This document shows positions 1-12,268 of a stretch of 64,000 bases of DNA, piece by piece. The stretch lies in NCBI GenBank assembly GCA_025531455.1, contig JAMYHL010000027.1:310001-374000 (forward strand). Reading direction: 5' to 3'. The notes under the pieces are model-generated. The model was given only the letters and a program-made list of their open reading frames with translations. It was not told where the DNA came from and searched no databases. The DNA is from Apiotrichum sp. Y4204. Its lineage: Eukaryota > Basidiomycota > Tremellomycetes > Trichosporonales > Trichosporonaceae. The first letter of the stretch is position 1; each line of letters opens with the position of its first letter. Both the position numbers and the translations under genes were made by a program.

Positions 1-124
1 GATTGACACGGTGATTGACCCGGCCGAGACGCGCGACTGGCTCATCCGCGGCCTGGCGAGCGTCGAGCCCAGGCGGGCGTTTACGGAACAGGGCCGCGGG
101 CGCCGGCATGTGGGAAGGCTGTAG
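1..124 (+). CDS. C-terminal end of a biotin-dependent acyl-CoA carboxyltransferase (partial)
   Basis: Only the last 40 codons are in the window; the 5' part lies off the left edge. Read from base 2, the peptide begins IDTVIDPAETRDWLIRGL and ends GRRHVGRL followed by TAG at 122-124. The VIDPAETR segment is the conserved C-terminal motif of acyl-CoA carboxyltransferase subunits or domains (acetyl-, propionyl- and methylcrotonyl-CoA carboxylase beta type), which transfer CO2 from carboxybiotin to an acyl-CoA. Which acyl-CoA is used cannot be told from this tail. The basic RGRRHVGRL end is not a peroxisomal SKL signal. The gene converges on the ABC transporter, with only 85 bases between the two stop codons. 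Confidence 0.7.
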   Translation, partial: IDTVIDPAETRDWLIRGLASVEPRRAFTEQGRGRRHVGRL

Positions 125-209
125 TTGAAGATGGTTTAGGGCTGAGGATCTAACATGCATGCGAGATATTAATGGTCCAGGTTCAGTAACGGATCTAATA
201 GGAAGGAAT

Positions 210-3200
210 CTACGACTTTGCAGTCTTGGTCTTCTTGCTGCGTAGCTTGAGAAGGAGGAACACGAGGCCGTACGAGGTAAAGCAGAAGAGTCTGTGGGTG
301 GTCAGCACTGCCTCGACGCATACTTTGCACACTTCGCAACTCCGCATACTCACAGTGTGATGAGGATGCCCTTCCACCCATCAATGTGTCGCGTGATATT
401 CATCTGCCCGAGAAACTCGGACCCGCGCGCATACCCGCAATACTCGCACCCCTTTGTCGCGGACGGGTTGTTGACGTACCCCGTCGCATACGTCGTAAAT
501 GGCCCGAGGTACTCGCCGCACGTGAGCCCTGGCGGCGGGTCAAAGAGGCCAAACTCGTGCGGCTTGCACTCGACTTTTGCGTCCCAGAGCGGAAAGGTCA
601 GCAGGCCCTGCATCAGGTAGTTGAACGGGTCGAGGTAGTACACTGCGGATGTTAGGACGAGCTTGGGTGAGAGAAGATACTCGTTACTCACTCCAGTAGC
701 GCCAGAAGGCGGTGAGCTGCGGGTACGGGATGAGGATGCCGGTGAACGCGATGAGGATGCCGAAGAAGAGCGGGAGGACGGACGCCGCAAACGTCGGATT
801 GGGCGCGTACGCCGCTGAACAAGTTAGTAGAGTCTCAGTAGATCCCTCTCGACTTACCGATAAACTGGCCCATGCCGGTGTACAGAAACTCGTAGAACGT
901 CATTTGGAGGTACACTGGGCCGACGACGCCGGCGGACATGTCGAGCCCCGAGGCGGGGTACCAGCACACCCAGTAGATGAACGCGCACAGCAGCAGGTAC
1001 GGCACCTCGGCGGCAATCTCGCTGAAGCAAAAGACGTGCCACGCGTAAAACTTTGCCTTTTTCTCGCGGGCCTCGAAGACGTCTCTGTTTTTGATAAATT
1101 TCGGCTGTGTCTGAAGGGAGGGATCAGTCGGGCTCTCATCTGTTGGCTCACCTGAACCATCACTCCAGGCGCGATGAACACAAACATAAACACTGAAAAC
1201 ATGCGGTTTTGGAGATCCGCGAGCGAGTCGCCAATCTGGAACCACGAAAAGCCCGAGATGAGGCCCGTCGCGACATGCAGAATCATCTTGTTGCGCGTGT
1301 ACTCGACGTTGCGGTACACCTGCACGGTCGCGCGCCAGGTCACCACGCGGAGCTGGGTCCACAGCGTCGCGGCGTACTCGTACGCGTCCTCTTCTTCTAC
1401 TGCGGCATCAGGGGCAGCGGCGGCATTAACCGCGTCGATATCCAGGAGCATTTGCGAGCGCTCCGCCGAATCGAGCCACACTTTTGCCCAGTTGCGACCC
1501 TGCGACGCGTCACCCGAGACAACGTCGATCATGTATTCTGCAGGATTCTGGTCCGCGGGCCAGTCGACACCCTTGGAGACAAAGTATCGCTCGAGATCTG
1601 TGATTGCGCCAAAGTAAACGGTCTTTCCGCCGCGAGTCAAGAGGAGGAGGTTGTCAAAGCCCGCAAAGAGCGCGGCCGAGGGCTGGTGGATCGTACACAG
1701 GATCGCCTGGCCGACCGAGGCGAGCTTGCGCAAAAACCCAACAATAACGTACGATGACTGCCCGTCTAGACCCGACGTCGGCTCGTCGAGGAACAGTAGC
1801 GAGGGGCGGGACACGAGCTCGACACCGATTGTCAGCCGCTTGCGCTGCTCCACACCCAGACCGGCGCCAGGTACGCCGATGATCGCATCGACAATGTCGC
1901 CCAGCTCGAGCAGGTCCACAATCGTATCCACATACGCAAGCTTCTCCTTGTCGGACAGGTTACGCGGCTGCCTCAACAGGGCGGAGAACTCGAGCGCCTC
2001 ACGCACGGTCGCCTGGGGGAGGTGCACGTCCAACTGCTCACAGTATCCCGTCGTGCGCTGGAACGACACGGGGAGACTGTGTCCGTTTAGCTTGACCTCG
2101 CCGGTGATCACGCCCTCGGACTTGCGCGCGGCCAGCACGTCCATGAGCGTCGTCTTGCCCGCGCCCGACGACCCCATCAGCGCCGTAATCGTGCCGGCGC
2201 GGCAGTACCCCGACACATGGTCGAGCAGCTGCAGATCCTTGCCGGCGCCCGTCTTGACAGTGTAACACACGTCGTTCCATGTAAATGTCCTGCCGTCAGC
2301 TCTAAACCCCCATGTATGTGCTCACGTCTTGCGGTTCCGTGTGCTCTGGCGGCTCATCTCGATGGCGAGGTTCTGTGCCGCAGCGACTTTACCCTGCGCG
2401 TCGACGGCGTGATACCCCTCCCGGCCCTTCTCGCCTGTCGCCTCCTCGTCTTGAGGCTGTTCCTCCCCGGGACCCCCACCGCGCTTGTACAGGGTGACAT
2501 CCTGTGTCGAGCCCGAGCTTGGCAGGAGTTCGAGGAACACCATGCCGATAGCCGCGATGAGAATCCACAGTGCGATAATGATACCAAAGTTGCGCCACAC
2601 GTGCGAGGGCGACATGCGCAGCGCGTACTCGAGAAACGCGGTGCCGCTCACCAACGTGCTCCCCGGTGTACCCCCGATAACGGCGCAGCCGGCGGGTTTG
2701 CCGACATATGGAGGGCCGTACGGCGCCAGGTGGGGCGGGACACACTGCAGAATCAGGTTTGTGAGCTCGTTGGAGATGACGGCCTCAAAGGTGTAGTAGA
2801 GCGGGTTTATCCACCGGATCCAGCCAAACCACGGCTTCATGGACGGCGTGTAGATGACGAAACCGCCATACTTGTCGTCAGCGGGGAACCTTTGATTTTG
2901 GATTCTACTGCTGTGGCACACAACTCACAACAACAAAGAAGATGAACACTGTTCCCGCGACTTTTGATGCGTCGTTAAACTCGTTGAACATGTACCCGAC
3001 GGAGCGGAATAGCGTCGCAAAGATCATGGTGACCATCCAGGTAAAGAGGAAGCAGATGAAGAAGAAGCCCGCGTTGCGCCGCATCCCCGACATCCAGTAC
3101 ACGATCGCGACGTAGATAAAGTTCTGCACGGCGTAAATCGGCGCGTCGACAATCATCTTGGCAATCAGCACCGTTGACGCGCGGTACATGTTGTACGACT

Positions 3201-5051
3201 TGTGTTTCGCCAGCACGCCGCGGCCGTTGAACGCCGCGTGCAGCTCCGCAAGGCCAAAGATGACGGGGTCTGGGGGTTAGACTCTCAACCACCGCTCCAC
3301 TCACAAAAGATGGTAACGAAGAGAGCGCCGCAGCGGAGATATAACCCGGCGGTCGTGTCCGGGATATTATAGTACACACTGCCGACGATCCAGGCCTGGA
3401 TGAACGTCGTGGCCTGGAGGGCCCAGAACGACCATTGGTCGCCCCATCGCTGCTGGGCATCTTTGATAACCGTCGCCTTGATCTGGGCGGGGAACGAGCG
3501 GCGCTGCGGGAGGGACTTTACTGCAAACCGCGCCTTTTCGGCATTGATTGTAGACTGCACGATCTGGGACTCGGCCTCGCGCGCCGCGTGGTCCGCCAGC
3601 GCCGCGTCCGTCTCGGCTCGCATCCGCGCAGCCATCGCCGAGTCCCGATACGCCGCTGCAAACTCTGCCGCTGTGGTCGGCACGCGGCCCTCAAAGCCCG
3701 GCGCGATCTGCCGCTCGTTGAGCGCCGTCACTGCCGTCAAGTAGTCGGCGGTATTGGCCCCTTCCATGTGCACGAATCCCATTGCCTCAAAGTACGCGCG
3801 GGCCTCTGCGCGAGGTCCATAGTAGATCACGCGGCCTTCCGCAATCACGCAAACCTGATGTCAGCTTGTGTGTGTTTTTCCGCAGACCCACCTTGTCAAA
3901 CTGCTGGTAGATACTGTTGCCAGCCTGATACAGTGTCATGACATTGACCTGTTTCTGAATGTCCGACGACTCGCGGCATACACTGGTGAAGAGGTTTGCG
4001 GTATTCGCATCCAGCCCGCGCGTGGGGTTATCCCAGAGCATGACGTGGGCGGGGCCGGCCATGGCCTCGATAAGCGTGAGACGCTTGCGCTCGCCGCCGC
4101 TTACGCCGCGGACATACTGGTCGCCGACCTTGGTGTCGTGTGTCTGCGCCATGCGCAGCGCGTCGAGGAGATGCATCTTCGTCTCGTGCTGGTACTCTCC
4201 CGCCGAGATGGGGTGGCCATCCTCGCCGAGCCGGCGAGCCGCTTTGGACAGCGTGTTCTGCCGCAGGGCAAAGTCCATTGTCTGCCCAACAAGGAGATTC
4301 GGGTCGTGCCACTCTTCCTCGGAGACATAGCGCACGTCCGCCGCCAGCGGCCGGTGTTCAGCAGAGTTGGCACGCATGCTCCCGTAATACACACTCCCCT
4401 CCAGGCCGGCATAGGAGGCCGTCTGCCCCGCCAGCGTCTTGAGGAACGCGGTACATCCCGACCCTGGGCGGCCGACGACGAGCATCATCTCGCCGGGCAT
4501 GACACACCCGTGGAAGTCGTGGAAGAGGTAGCGCTGACCCTTCCGCAGGCCGTTCTCCCCGCGCTTTGGGACGGGGTCGCCCTTGCGCCACTGCATTGCC
4601 ACGTCGCCGTCGAGGTCTGCCTGCGCGCGATTGAACACCTTTGAGCGCTTGCGCGCGCGCCACGCAAGCAGGGGGAACATCATCGAGCCGAAATCCCACG
4701 CATACCGGATATCCTCTGAGCCGCCGACGCCGCGCAGCGAGATGTGGTCCCAGAGGAGTGTGATCCCGTGCGTGGCATCCAGACCGCGCTCTTCGCGGGC
4801 GCGCTGGTCGAGCTGGTGTGAGCTTTGGTATAGAGGCAACTCACAATCAACTGCCGATCGAATGTCCATTTCTCGTCCTCGGCCGCTTCCTTCGCGGGAG
4901 GAGAGATCGGGGATGCGGGGATCGTCTGGCTGCTTCCCTCCGAGCTTGTCGTCTTCTCTGCGGCTGCCATGGTATCCGTGCTGGGAGTGACCGCTGGGGT
5001 CTCCGAGACCTCAGACTCTGCCGGTCTGTTTCGTTCTGGATCTGTAGTCAT
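210..5051 (-). CDS. PDR-type (ABCG) full-length ABC transporter, pleiotropic drug resistance family
   Basis: A plasma-membrane ATP-driven efflux pump of the Pdr5/Cdr1 family, split over about ten exons, with the order NBD1-TMD1-NBD2-TMD2. NBD1 has the degenerate fungal Walker [15 protein letters not shown] (Cys in place of the catalytic Lys), signature VSGGERKR and Walker B-like [12 protein letters not shown]2 has canonical Walker [10 protein letters not shown], a degenerate signature [10 protein letters not shown] and Walker [11 protein letters not shown]. This asymmetry is normal for PDR pumps, where only one site hydrolyses ATP efficiently. The N-terminus ([17 protein letters not shown]) is Ser/Thr/Glu rich. 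The last exon codes for [25 protein letters not shown] and ends at 210. It is spliced from a 62-nt intron with GTGAGT and CTGACCACCCACAG. Estimated length of about 1,450 residues fits the family. Substrate is unknown; drugs or lipids are typical. The start at 5051 is the first ATG in the exon. Confidence 0.93.
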
Positions 5052-6897
5052 ACTGAGTGTGCGAGGTCGTCAAGGGAACCTGCAACCATTACATGAGTGT
5101 ACTTATAGTCCATGTCGATATGTCGCATCGCGGTCTGACATTGCAGTGCAGCTTTTCCTATCAGTCAAGGTCGACCGGGGGCCGGGTACCGACCCCCGAG
5201 AACGTGTGCGGCCGCGACCGTCCAGAGCTCAAACTTGCTCAGTGATTAGTGATTAGTGAGTTGGTGGCGCGCGCCAGAGGTACTGACCGGCTCGAGTCAC
5301 GTCAACGGCGTCCTCGGTGAGTGTCAGTGCCCAGATCACGAGGTGGACAATGAAAGAAGTGCGGACATGCAAGTGACGGCACTCGGCACCGCGTACCGGG
5401 AATCCGGCAGGGCTGGGAGGATTACGAGGGGATCGTCCTCCGCAAACCTCCGTCTGCCCACGCCACAAGGGATGCAAAGCGTGCCGTGGCGTCGTACCAG
5501 GATACAACGAAACTTGGGTACCCGGTCATGCTGTGGCGCACTGATAACAGTCCAGAGGCCAGAGGTGCCGAACGCCAATCTGACAGACTACGTTTGTCTA
5601 TTCCAGGCCACGCTTGTCTCTGAAGCACCCTCGGGGCGTCTCGGCGGCGTAGCGCACCGAGAAAGCAAAGATTGGGCCCAAAGGTTCGGGGTAGGTGGTG
5701 GTGGTCGTTCGACGAGTTTAGCAGTGCGTTTCCAGCTTATTGCCAGCACACTCGGGGAATCTCACAGGCTCACCGTGCGGCATATGTACAGAACGCCAGC
5801 TGCACCGAATCCATAACCTGTCAGCGGCCGGCGGCATCGACAGAGGAGAGCGAAAAGTGAGCCGGCGGTTATGGATGGGTATCAAGCAGTCAAGTTTACA
5901 GGAAAATCCAACAGCAACTTTCCTGTTCCCACCTTGTGTGACCCTGGACGTGCTGCCAAAAACAGTGAATGCGAGCAGATAAAATTAGCACACCGCCAAG
6001 GAGGACAATAACATTTGCTGTTCTTTTGCCGGTTATTGTGCATGCGCGAGTTTGGAGACAACAGAACTGGTCAGCAGGGGGTATAAGCAGAGGAGAGGGG
6101 GGGGGAGGAGCTTGGTGAATTTCCACTTGACCGTGCTTGCCGACTGGACCCGCCGTACTGTGTATTAACAACAACACGAGTGATTGCGCGCCAAAAGTAC
6201 CGAGGTGGGGCAGTTACAGAGATTGATTTCTGTCTCGTACTAACCAAACACTGACTGCTGTGTAAGTATATGACCTCTACACACGCGTACATGATTCTGG
6301 AGATCAGGCTGGAAGACTGGAAAGATCGATGGGCTGATCATGGACATGGGTGCTTGTCTTTTATATCATGACGCGCACAAACTTGCCACGTCGCCAGGTC
6401 AACATCGTCAAGTAAGCCAGCTACACTGCCTTGTTCCCCACCTCCTGAGTCTGTCATCTTCGTGCAACTCGACAGTTCCAGTTGGTGTCACCGGACTATT
6501 CTTCCGACGGAGTCTTCTGTCTACTTCACATGATCGAGGTGGACGCGTGCAACCGTGCGGAAAGACATCTCGTGACTGTGACTGTGGGAGAAACGGTGCG
6601 CAGCCGCCACTAGCTTGTTGGCCGTTGCCCTCCACTTGGGCTGCCGTGTAGGTCGACACGGACATGATGTCAGTAGAAGCATTGTGAGTTGGGTTGGATC
6701 TAGAACCGTAGCTACGGTGCCAAGTGGCGTGCGGGTGAAAGAAGCTGAAGGAGTGGCATTGGTCTGAGGACTAGGTGCTAGGTACAGGGAGAGGAGGAGG
6801 GTTTCGGGTCCCGAGAGGACAAGGGAGCAGAATCGGGGAGCGATCCAAACGAAGACCTCGCAAGCGGACGAGGCACAACTGAACAGTTGCGACGAAG
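5052..6897. other. Intergenic region, about 1.8 kb
   Basis: Region upstream of the ABC transporter and downstream of the small cysteine-rich gene. Open frames here are short, overlap on both strands and show no recognisable family. I see no RNA gene. A purine run of G bases lies near 6100. Pump genes of this type are usually controlled from such upstream regions by zinc-cluster factors, but I cannot point to a specific site. Confidence 0.6.
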
Positions 6898-7240
6898 TTA
6901 CATGATCTACCGTCAGCTCTGAGCTCACCTCAGTCCTCACAATATCGCAAGGGGCAAAGCACTGGACCGTCTTGCCGCATCCCACCTTGGAGCAGCAGCA
7001 ATCGGGGTCACGGGGCAGGATGGGGATGGGCGAGATGGTGGCAATGGGCCCGTCGGGGTCGGGGCACGACGTCGGGCAGATCGTGCCGGGGGGCAGACAA
7101 TAGTTGGAGGTGCAGCACCTGACCCACTCGATGGGGCACGATTTCCAGGGAGGAAGCCAGATGGCGCCTTCGGCGGCCTCGGGGATGGGAGTCGCGGTGA
7201 TGGTGGAGAGAACAGCGAGGAGGACGAGAGAGGTGCGCAT
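6898..7240 (-). CDS. Small secreted cysteine-rich protein (about 102 residues)
   Basis: Begins MRTSLVLLAVLSTITATPIP, a clear signal peptide with likely cleavage after ATA or near residue 17-22. The mature part has 12 cysteines in about 80 residues: Cys 35, 42, 43, 48, 55, 59, 81, 82, 83, 88, 94 and 98, with a CC doublet and a CCC triplet, and is rich in Pro. An even number of cysteines suggests a disulfide-locked extracellular protein. Exon 1 (6941-7240) codes for exactly 100 residues. A 34-nt intron at 6907-6940 (GTGAGG to CTGACGGTAG) then gives Ile-Met-stop. Without splicing, the frame runs on to 6521 (239 residues), but that tail is low in cysteine and looks non-coding. It is not a standard hydrophobin spacing (C-CC-C-C-CC-C). 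Function unknown; wall, adhesion or effector-like roles are guesses. Confidence 0.6.
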
Positions 7241-9046
7241 TTTGTCTTAACTGTTGAGGCTGGATGGAGGTGGACGCTGACTTTAGTCGTGGGAAGAAGA
7301 GGAGCTGGTGGACCGGCGCTTATGTACCTCGTCGCTTCCGTTGGTACTCCCACTGACGAGTCACTCGCTCACGAGGACGGCACACTATCACCGCCGTGCG
7401 ACGACCCCATCTGCGCCGATATAGATCCACAGATAACCCCCGCGGCGCGAGGTCTCGGAGCGCGTAGGCCATGAGGTCGAATGAGGCGGCGCCACAGTAC
7501 ACACAAACCATGACACGGTGTTCGACTCGACACACACCGAACACACAGAACTGTGTATCGTGGCTTGGCCGTCGGGCCGCATACCGTGGCGTCTCGGAGT
7601 CGAGCAAGTCCGATCGGGGCAGCTGTGGCAGATAAGTTAGTGAGTCGTTATTGATGAGTTACGGAGCCGTGACCGATTCGTTATCGCTCCACTTTTGTCC
7701 ATTGTCCACTGTGGCAGTTGGTCAGACCTTGTCATCGCCCGCTTCACATTGCCGCATATTCTGACTCTCGAGTTCTGACTCTTGATGGGATTGTGGCGTG
7801 CGTTGTGTGGAGGCGTTGTCACACACTACACAGTGGTCAAAAAATCGTATTGCGCTCAGGCATGTAGACGCGCCACAGATGGAACACGAGGTTGACAACG
7901 AGAGGTCTTGTTGTTCGTTGTTGGTATCCTGGGGGCGCCAATAGCCAGGGTGACAGAGATCGCACAGCTCCAACGACAAAACGCTTCATGGATTACGCTG
8001 GAGCACGGACTGAAGTCGCTTCGAGTTCATTGTCTCGTATGTCCAGAACATGAAGGTAGAGCCCATGTATCATCTGGCACATGATATGACCTCTGAAGTC
8101 CAACATCTGCTCTGAGGCAGCGGCACTCGGACAGTCCACCGACCTCGATCAACAAGCGTCCTGGGGGCGCCACAGTGTTCCTGATTCCAGCTCTCGTCAA
8201 GTGAGCACAAGCAGCTGGACGGAATGACAACCCGCATAGTGCAATGCCAGTACGAGCTCGTACCCCCGGTCCCTGTCTTCATCCAGCATGGGCTGGTTCT
8301 GGACTCGAGCTCGTTCTTCCGCCGGAGCCACAAGGCGAATACAGGGCCGGAAGCTCGCCAAGCTCGAAGCTCAGGTCAATACCTCGCATACGGCATGATG
8401 AGCGGCCCGGGCTGAGCATGCTCTGGTTCCGGACTGTCCGACCTTGTGTGGACGTCCAGAACGTTGGGTTTGAGACGGGAGGAGCTGGGCGGTTATCGGA
8501 CGAGACTCTGGGCAGCCTGGGCAGGGTCCGGGAACCACGCGTCGGGGCGGCGGAGGTGGCCGAGAGGATGCCGAGACGATCTCGGCGGAGGTAGCGGAGG
8601 TTGTACAGAACACTCACGGCGATGCATGCTCGTATATTATTATGGCATGCATTCCTGCTGGCACCTTGTTCAGTGCTTGTTCAAAAATGCACCGCAATTG
8701 TCGAAGGATTGTATTGCTGTGCCATGTGAAAGAACACAGCGTGCCAGGGTGAGAGAGAGAGTGTCGCACGATGGCACAGTGAGAAGCCAAACGACGCCGA
8801 GGGTTGGGATCAAGGATGCTATCCTGGACCCATTTCTCTTGGCCGCTTGGCTTCTTGGCTTTCACCACATCTTCCAGCACACCATCGACGACAGCGAGAG
8901 CAACAAAACCGACACGGGACAGCTCATCTCTCCACTTTTCTCCATCACTTGTGCTTTTTCTCACTCTCATCACTATACTCGCCGCAGTGAGGAGATCGCC
9001 CCAGCCACCAAGCAACAAGCAACCACTCACCACATTCCCAACTACC
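7241..9046. other. Intergenic region, about 1.8 kb
   Basis: Shared upstream region of two divergent genes. Small frames on both strands have no family features. It contains a 14-bp direct repeat (TCCTGGGGGCGCCA at 7927-7940 and 8159-8172). No RNA gene seen. Confidence 0.55.
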
Positions 9047-10348
9047 ATGTCCGCACAGCCCTCCGAGTACGACCTCGCGCTCGTCGTCGTGCTCGCCACG
9101 GTTGGCGGTACGCTCCTCGCTGTCCTCGTCTCGCAGCCGTTCGAGGGCGCTATGATCCGCTTGCGTGCGCACTACGCTCCGCGCAGCATCTCGCTGGACG
9201 GGGAGGAGACCCGGTGAGTCCGCTAAACACATGCTCGCACTGGTTTCGGGACTGACGCAGCAGCACGAACCCCGAGCTCCGCGGTATCTTCCACACTCTG
9301 CAGCGCACCATGGCGCTCGAGGGGTGGTGGGGCCTGTACAAGGGTGAGTGGGAGCGGGTGGCAACAACACAACGTACAACCGTACAACCCGTGATGTCGC
9401 GACATGACACGATGATCGCTTCGCGCTCGGCCGTTTCTCATCGACACGCTTTGCCCCATGACCATCAGCTGACACACAGGCGCCTACGCGACGGCCATCA
9501 TGGCTGTTATTGCCCTCATCCCGTATCTCGCGTTGACGGTGTACCAAATCCTGACACAGGGCGCGGCGGGGGCGGCGCCGGTGCCGGCGACGGTAACGGC
9601 GCTGCGCTTCCCAGTGGCCGTTAACACGTCTCTGATGCGCAAGCTTCCGCGAATTGCGCCTACGGCTACGGGGTACGCGAACGAGGCGCACCTCGACCTC
9701 TTGAACAAGGCTATTGCCGTCGCAGTCGTCATCGTCGTGCTCCCGTTCATGATCCTCATCAACCGCGCAATCGTCACCCCCTACCGCCTTCCGCTCAGTG
9801 TGTCCGGCACGCTGCGCATCCTCTTCACGAAGCGCGAGCGGCGCCACCCGTACCTCCTGTTCTGCACCCCCGGTCTGGTCCTCGCAACATTCCTCAGCCT
9901 CCTCCCGATCCTTGGCCTCAACACAATCATGACGCACACGCCCCTCGCCCCGCGCGACGGCCTCACCCGCGCGATCGTGTACGTCTCGCTCGCTGGCCTC
10001 TCTGCCGCCGTCATCGTGCCGCTCAAGGTGGTCATCGTCCGCGTCTCTGTTCAGCCGACACTTGCGCGCGCGAGCGGCGAGGGCGAGGAGGCACTCCTCC
10101 TGGCTGAGAACGAGCAGGACACGCTGGAACTTCCCGACATTGCGCGCTGCTCCTCCGCAGACGACGACGTGCTCGCCCTCCGGCCCCCGCTGCCGCGATA
10201 CCCTTCACTTGTGGGCGCGTTCCGCACGATCGTGGCTGAAGAAGGGTGGCAGGCGCTCTACCGCGGATGGATCTGGACGACACTCGGCCTCGTCATTGGC
10301 GCCATGGGGCAGATTCCTGGACCGAGGTTCCCCCACGCCACGATGTAA
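9047..10348 (+). CDS. Divergent mitochondrial-carrier-like (SLC25-like) membrane protein
   Basis: Three exons (9047-9213, 9261-9343, 9480-10348) give 372 residues starting MSAQPSEYDLALVVVLATV. Introns are 47 and 136 nt, both ending in CTGAC close to the AG. Two segments resemble the repeat of mitochondrial carriers: an early hydrophobic helix ending in VSQPFEGAMIRLR, followed by GIFHTLQRTMALEGWWGLYKG, and a late GAFRTIVAEEGWQALYRGW. The last two match the carrier pattern of a matrix helix followed by EG and a YRG/YKG turn. The canonical PxD/ExxK/R motifs are degenerate (QPFEG instead of PxDxxK/R). Several extra hydrophobic segments lie in between, and an acidic loop (EGEEALLLAENEQDTLELPD) sits near residue 280. 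It may be a highly diverged carrier or a fungal membrane protein that uses the carrier fold. Substrate unknown. Confidence 0.72.
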
Positions 10349-10665
10349 GCCGTCGCCTCCTTCCAGCATCCAACCCAGACTCCATCTATCCATCGCCCAC
10401 CCCAGCAAGACCGTGTAAACAATATCTGTATGTCGAAAGGATCACTCATAGATGTATATCGAGAGTCGCAGCGGATTGGGAAGCAAACCGAGAAGAAACC
10501 GAGACATCAGCCCACACACATACACAGTGGACATCAAGACAGGGAAGGATATCACACTAACAGCTCTGCCCGTACTAACTCCATCTACAACCCGTTTGGA
10601 GCACAGTTGAACACGCGGGTGATGGGCATCGAGCTGGCGTCAGTCCTAATCCCTGTCTGCGCTCA
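10349..10665. other. Short convergent intergenic region
   Basis: Lies between the ends of two convergent genes. It should hold both 3' UTRs; I see no other feature. Confidence 0.5.
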
Positions 10666-12268
10666 CTAATCGTAAATGATGGACTTGACCGAGGTATACA
10701 TGCCGGGGCCGAGGATGAACAGGCCAAACGCAAAGATGACGATATTGAGCACGCTCTGCGCGGCGATCAGCGGCGTGCGCCAGAACCGCCCGCGGTACAA
10801 GTGCCAGAACGCGACGGCCCAGTAGATGAAGCCGAAGAACGAGTCGAATGCCGCGCAGAGCAGCGAGAGGAAGTCGCCGAGTGACGGGATGACGCTGGAG
10901 AGTCAGAAATGGATCCGAAGCTTGACAGTCTCTACTCACTTTCCGAAGATGAACGCGAGCGTCCAGTAGATGAGCACGCCGGCAAGCCAGACGCCCCAAC
11001 CGACCGCCGTGTTCGAGTACGCGTGCCGCGAGCTTCCCATCACGCGCCTAAAGACAACCTTGACCGTGATGTGGCAGTAGATGACGCCGATAATGACTGT
11101 CGGCGCGAGCGCGAGTCCGTACGCGCTCTTGCGCATCCACGGCTCCTGCAGCGACGCCATGACGGGGGCCATGGCGTACTGCCCTAGGTAGTTGTAGCAT
11201 ACCACCGAGACGACAGTGAACAGCGTGAGCTCCATAAACGTCAGGCACGCCAGGGCTTTGGGAAACTCGCGGGGGTTGCGCATTTCGGCGATGAATGACG
11301 GATACGTGATCTGCCCGATGAACAGAAAGATGATGCTGGAATAAGCGCAATTCGTTTGTGGTTACTCGTTACTCACTTGAGCACGGCGTTGAAGCCGTCC
11401 ACAAAGCCCAGATCTTTACGCGGAAACCCAGCGTGTGTTTTGACCGGCCCGAGGTCGGGATACGCCGCGACACCCTCGGGCCCGCCATACCCCTTTGACG
11501 GGTGCGCCTGGATACCGCAGTACACGAGACAGAGCAGGACCGACACGCCCATCGTGAACGCCGAGACGGTGCTCATGCGCGAGACGTGGTCGAGCGTGCG
11601 CGGGATGGAGAAGAGCGCGCAGATTATTGCCGTGATGCCCTGCCACCCTGCGGTGCAGAATTTGCCGTCCGTGAGCGTGTTGAAGACTGGGGTGAGTAAT
11701 AGTTCACTAGCAGGGACCCACTCTTCGCCCCCGTAAACAGGTGGAAGCCCATTCCGAGCACAGAGTTGAGGACGAGCATGACCTGCGTCGCGTCCGACGC
11801 AAAGCGCGGACATGCGGGGAACAGGCGCGCGGCAATATCGCAAACATCCCTTGCGTCGGGGTACCGCATACAAAACTTCCACAGGATATACGACGTATCT
11901 CACCTCGTCAGCCACCATCTTTCTTGTTTTCCACTCACACCACGCCATGAGGCCCGTCGCGAGCTGGACACACAGCCCCGTCGCCCACCCGAGCACGCTA
12001 AAGCTCCACGGCAGCGCGAGGATTGCGAGACACACGTACTCGCCAAACAGCAGGAATGTCGCTTTTTGCCACGACAGCGTGCGGAATTTGATGTCGTGCC
12101 CCGCCTCTTCTGCTGCGAGCTCGAGAAAGACCGTGTCGGACGCCTCGTCGGTGAGAGAACGCTTCTCGCTCTCGGACGAGGTTGGCGCGTCCATAGTCGT
12201 CAGCCGGTCGTCGGATACCTGGCGTCAGTGGGTTCGCTGCAGTAACTTACCAGTGCTGGGCTCGTCAT
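10666..12268 (-). CDS. Amino-acid permease, AAAP family (Mtr-like neutral amino-acid transporter)
   Basis: Multi-exon transporter with about eleven hydrophobic segments. The N-terminal helix carries LSWQKATFLLFGEYVCLAIL, and the middle carries TAGWQGITAIICALFSIPRT. The key stretch is GQITYPSFIAEMRNPREF followed by PKAL, the hallmark of the fungal Mtr/N-system branch of the AAAP family, which imports neutral and aromatic amino acids by proton symport. The last exon ends VKSIIYD at 10666. Two starts are possible. ATG at 12194 gives MDAPTSSESEKRSL. ATG at 12268 gives MTSPALVSDDRLTTMDAPTS after removal of a 32-nt intron (GTAAGT to CTGACGCCAG), in frame and with the intron pattern seen throughout the window, so I prefer it. 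Cytosolic tails are Ser/Glu rich. Localisation is probably plasma membrane. Confidence 0.88.

Noticed and set aside
6521..6897. 3' extension of the cysteine-rich gene to 6521
   Set aside because: The extension lacks the cysteine-rich character and a 34-nt intron gives a clean stop at 6898.
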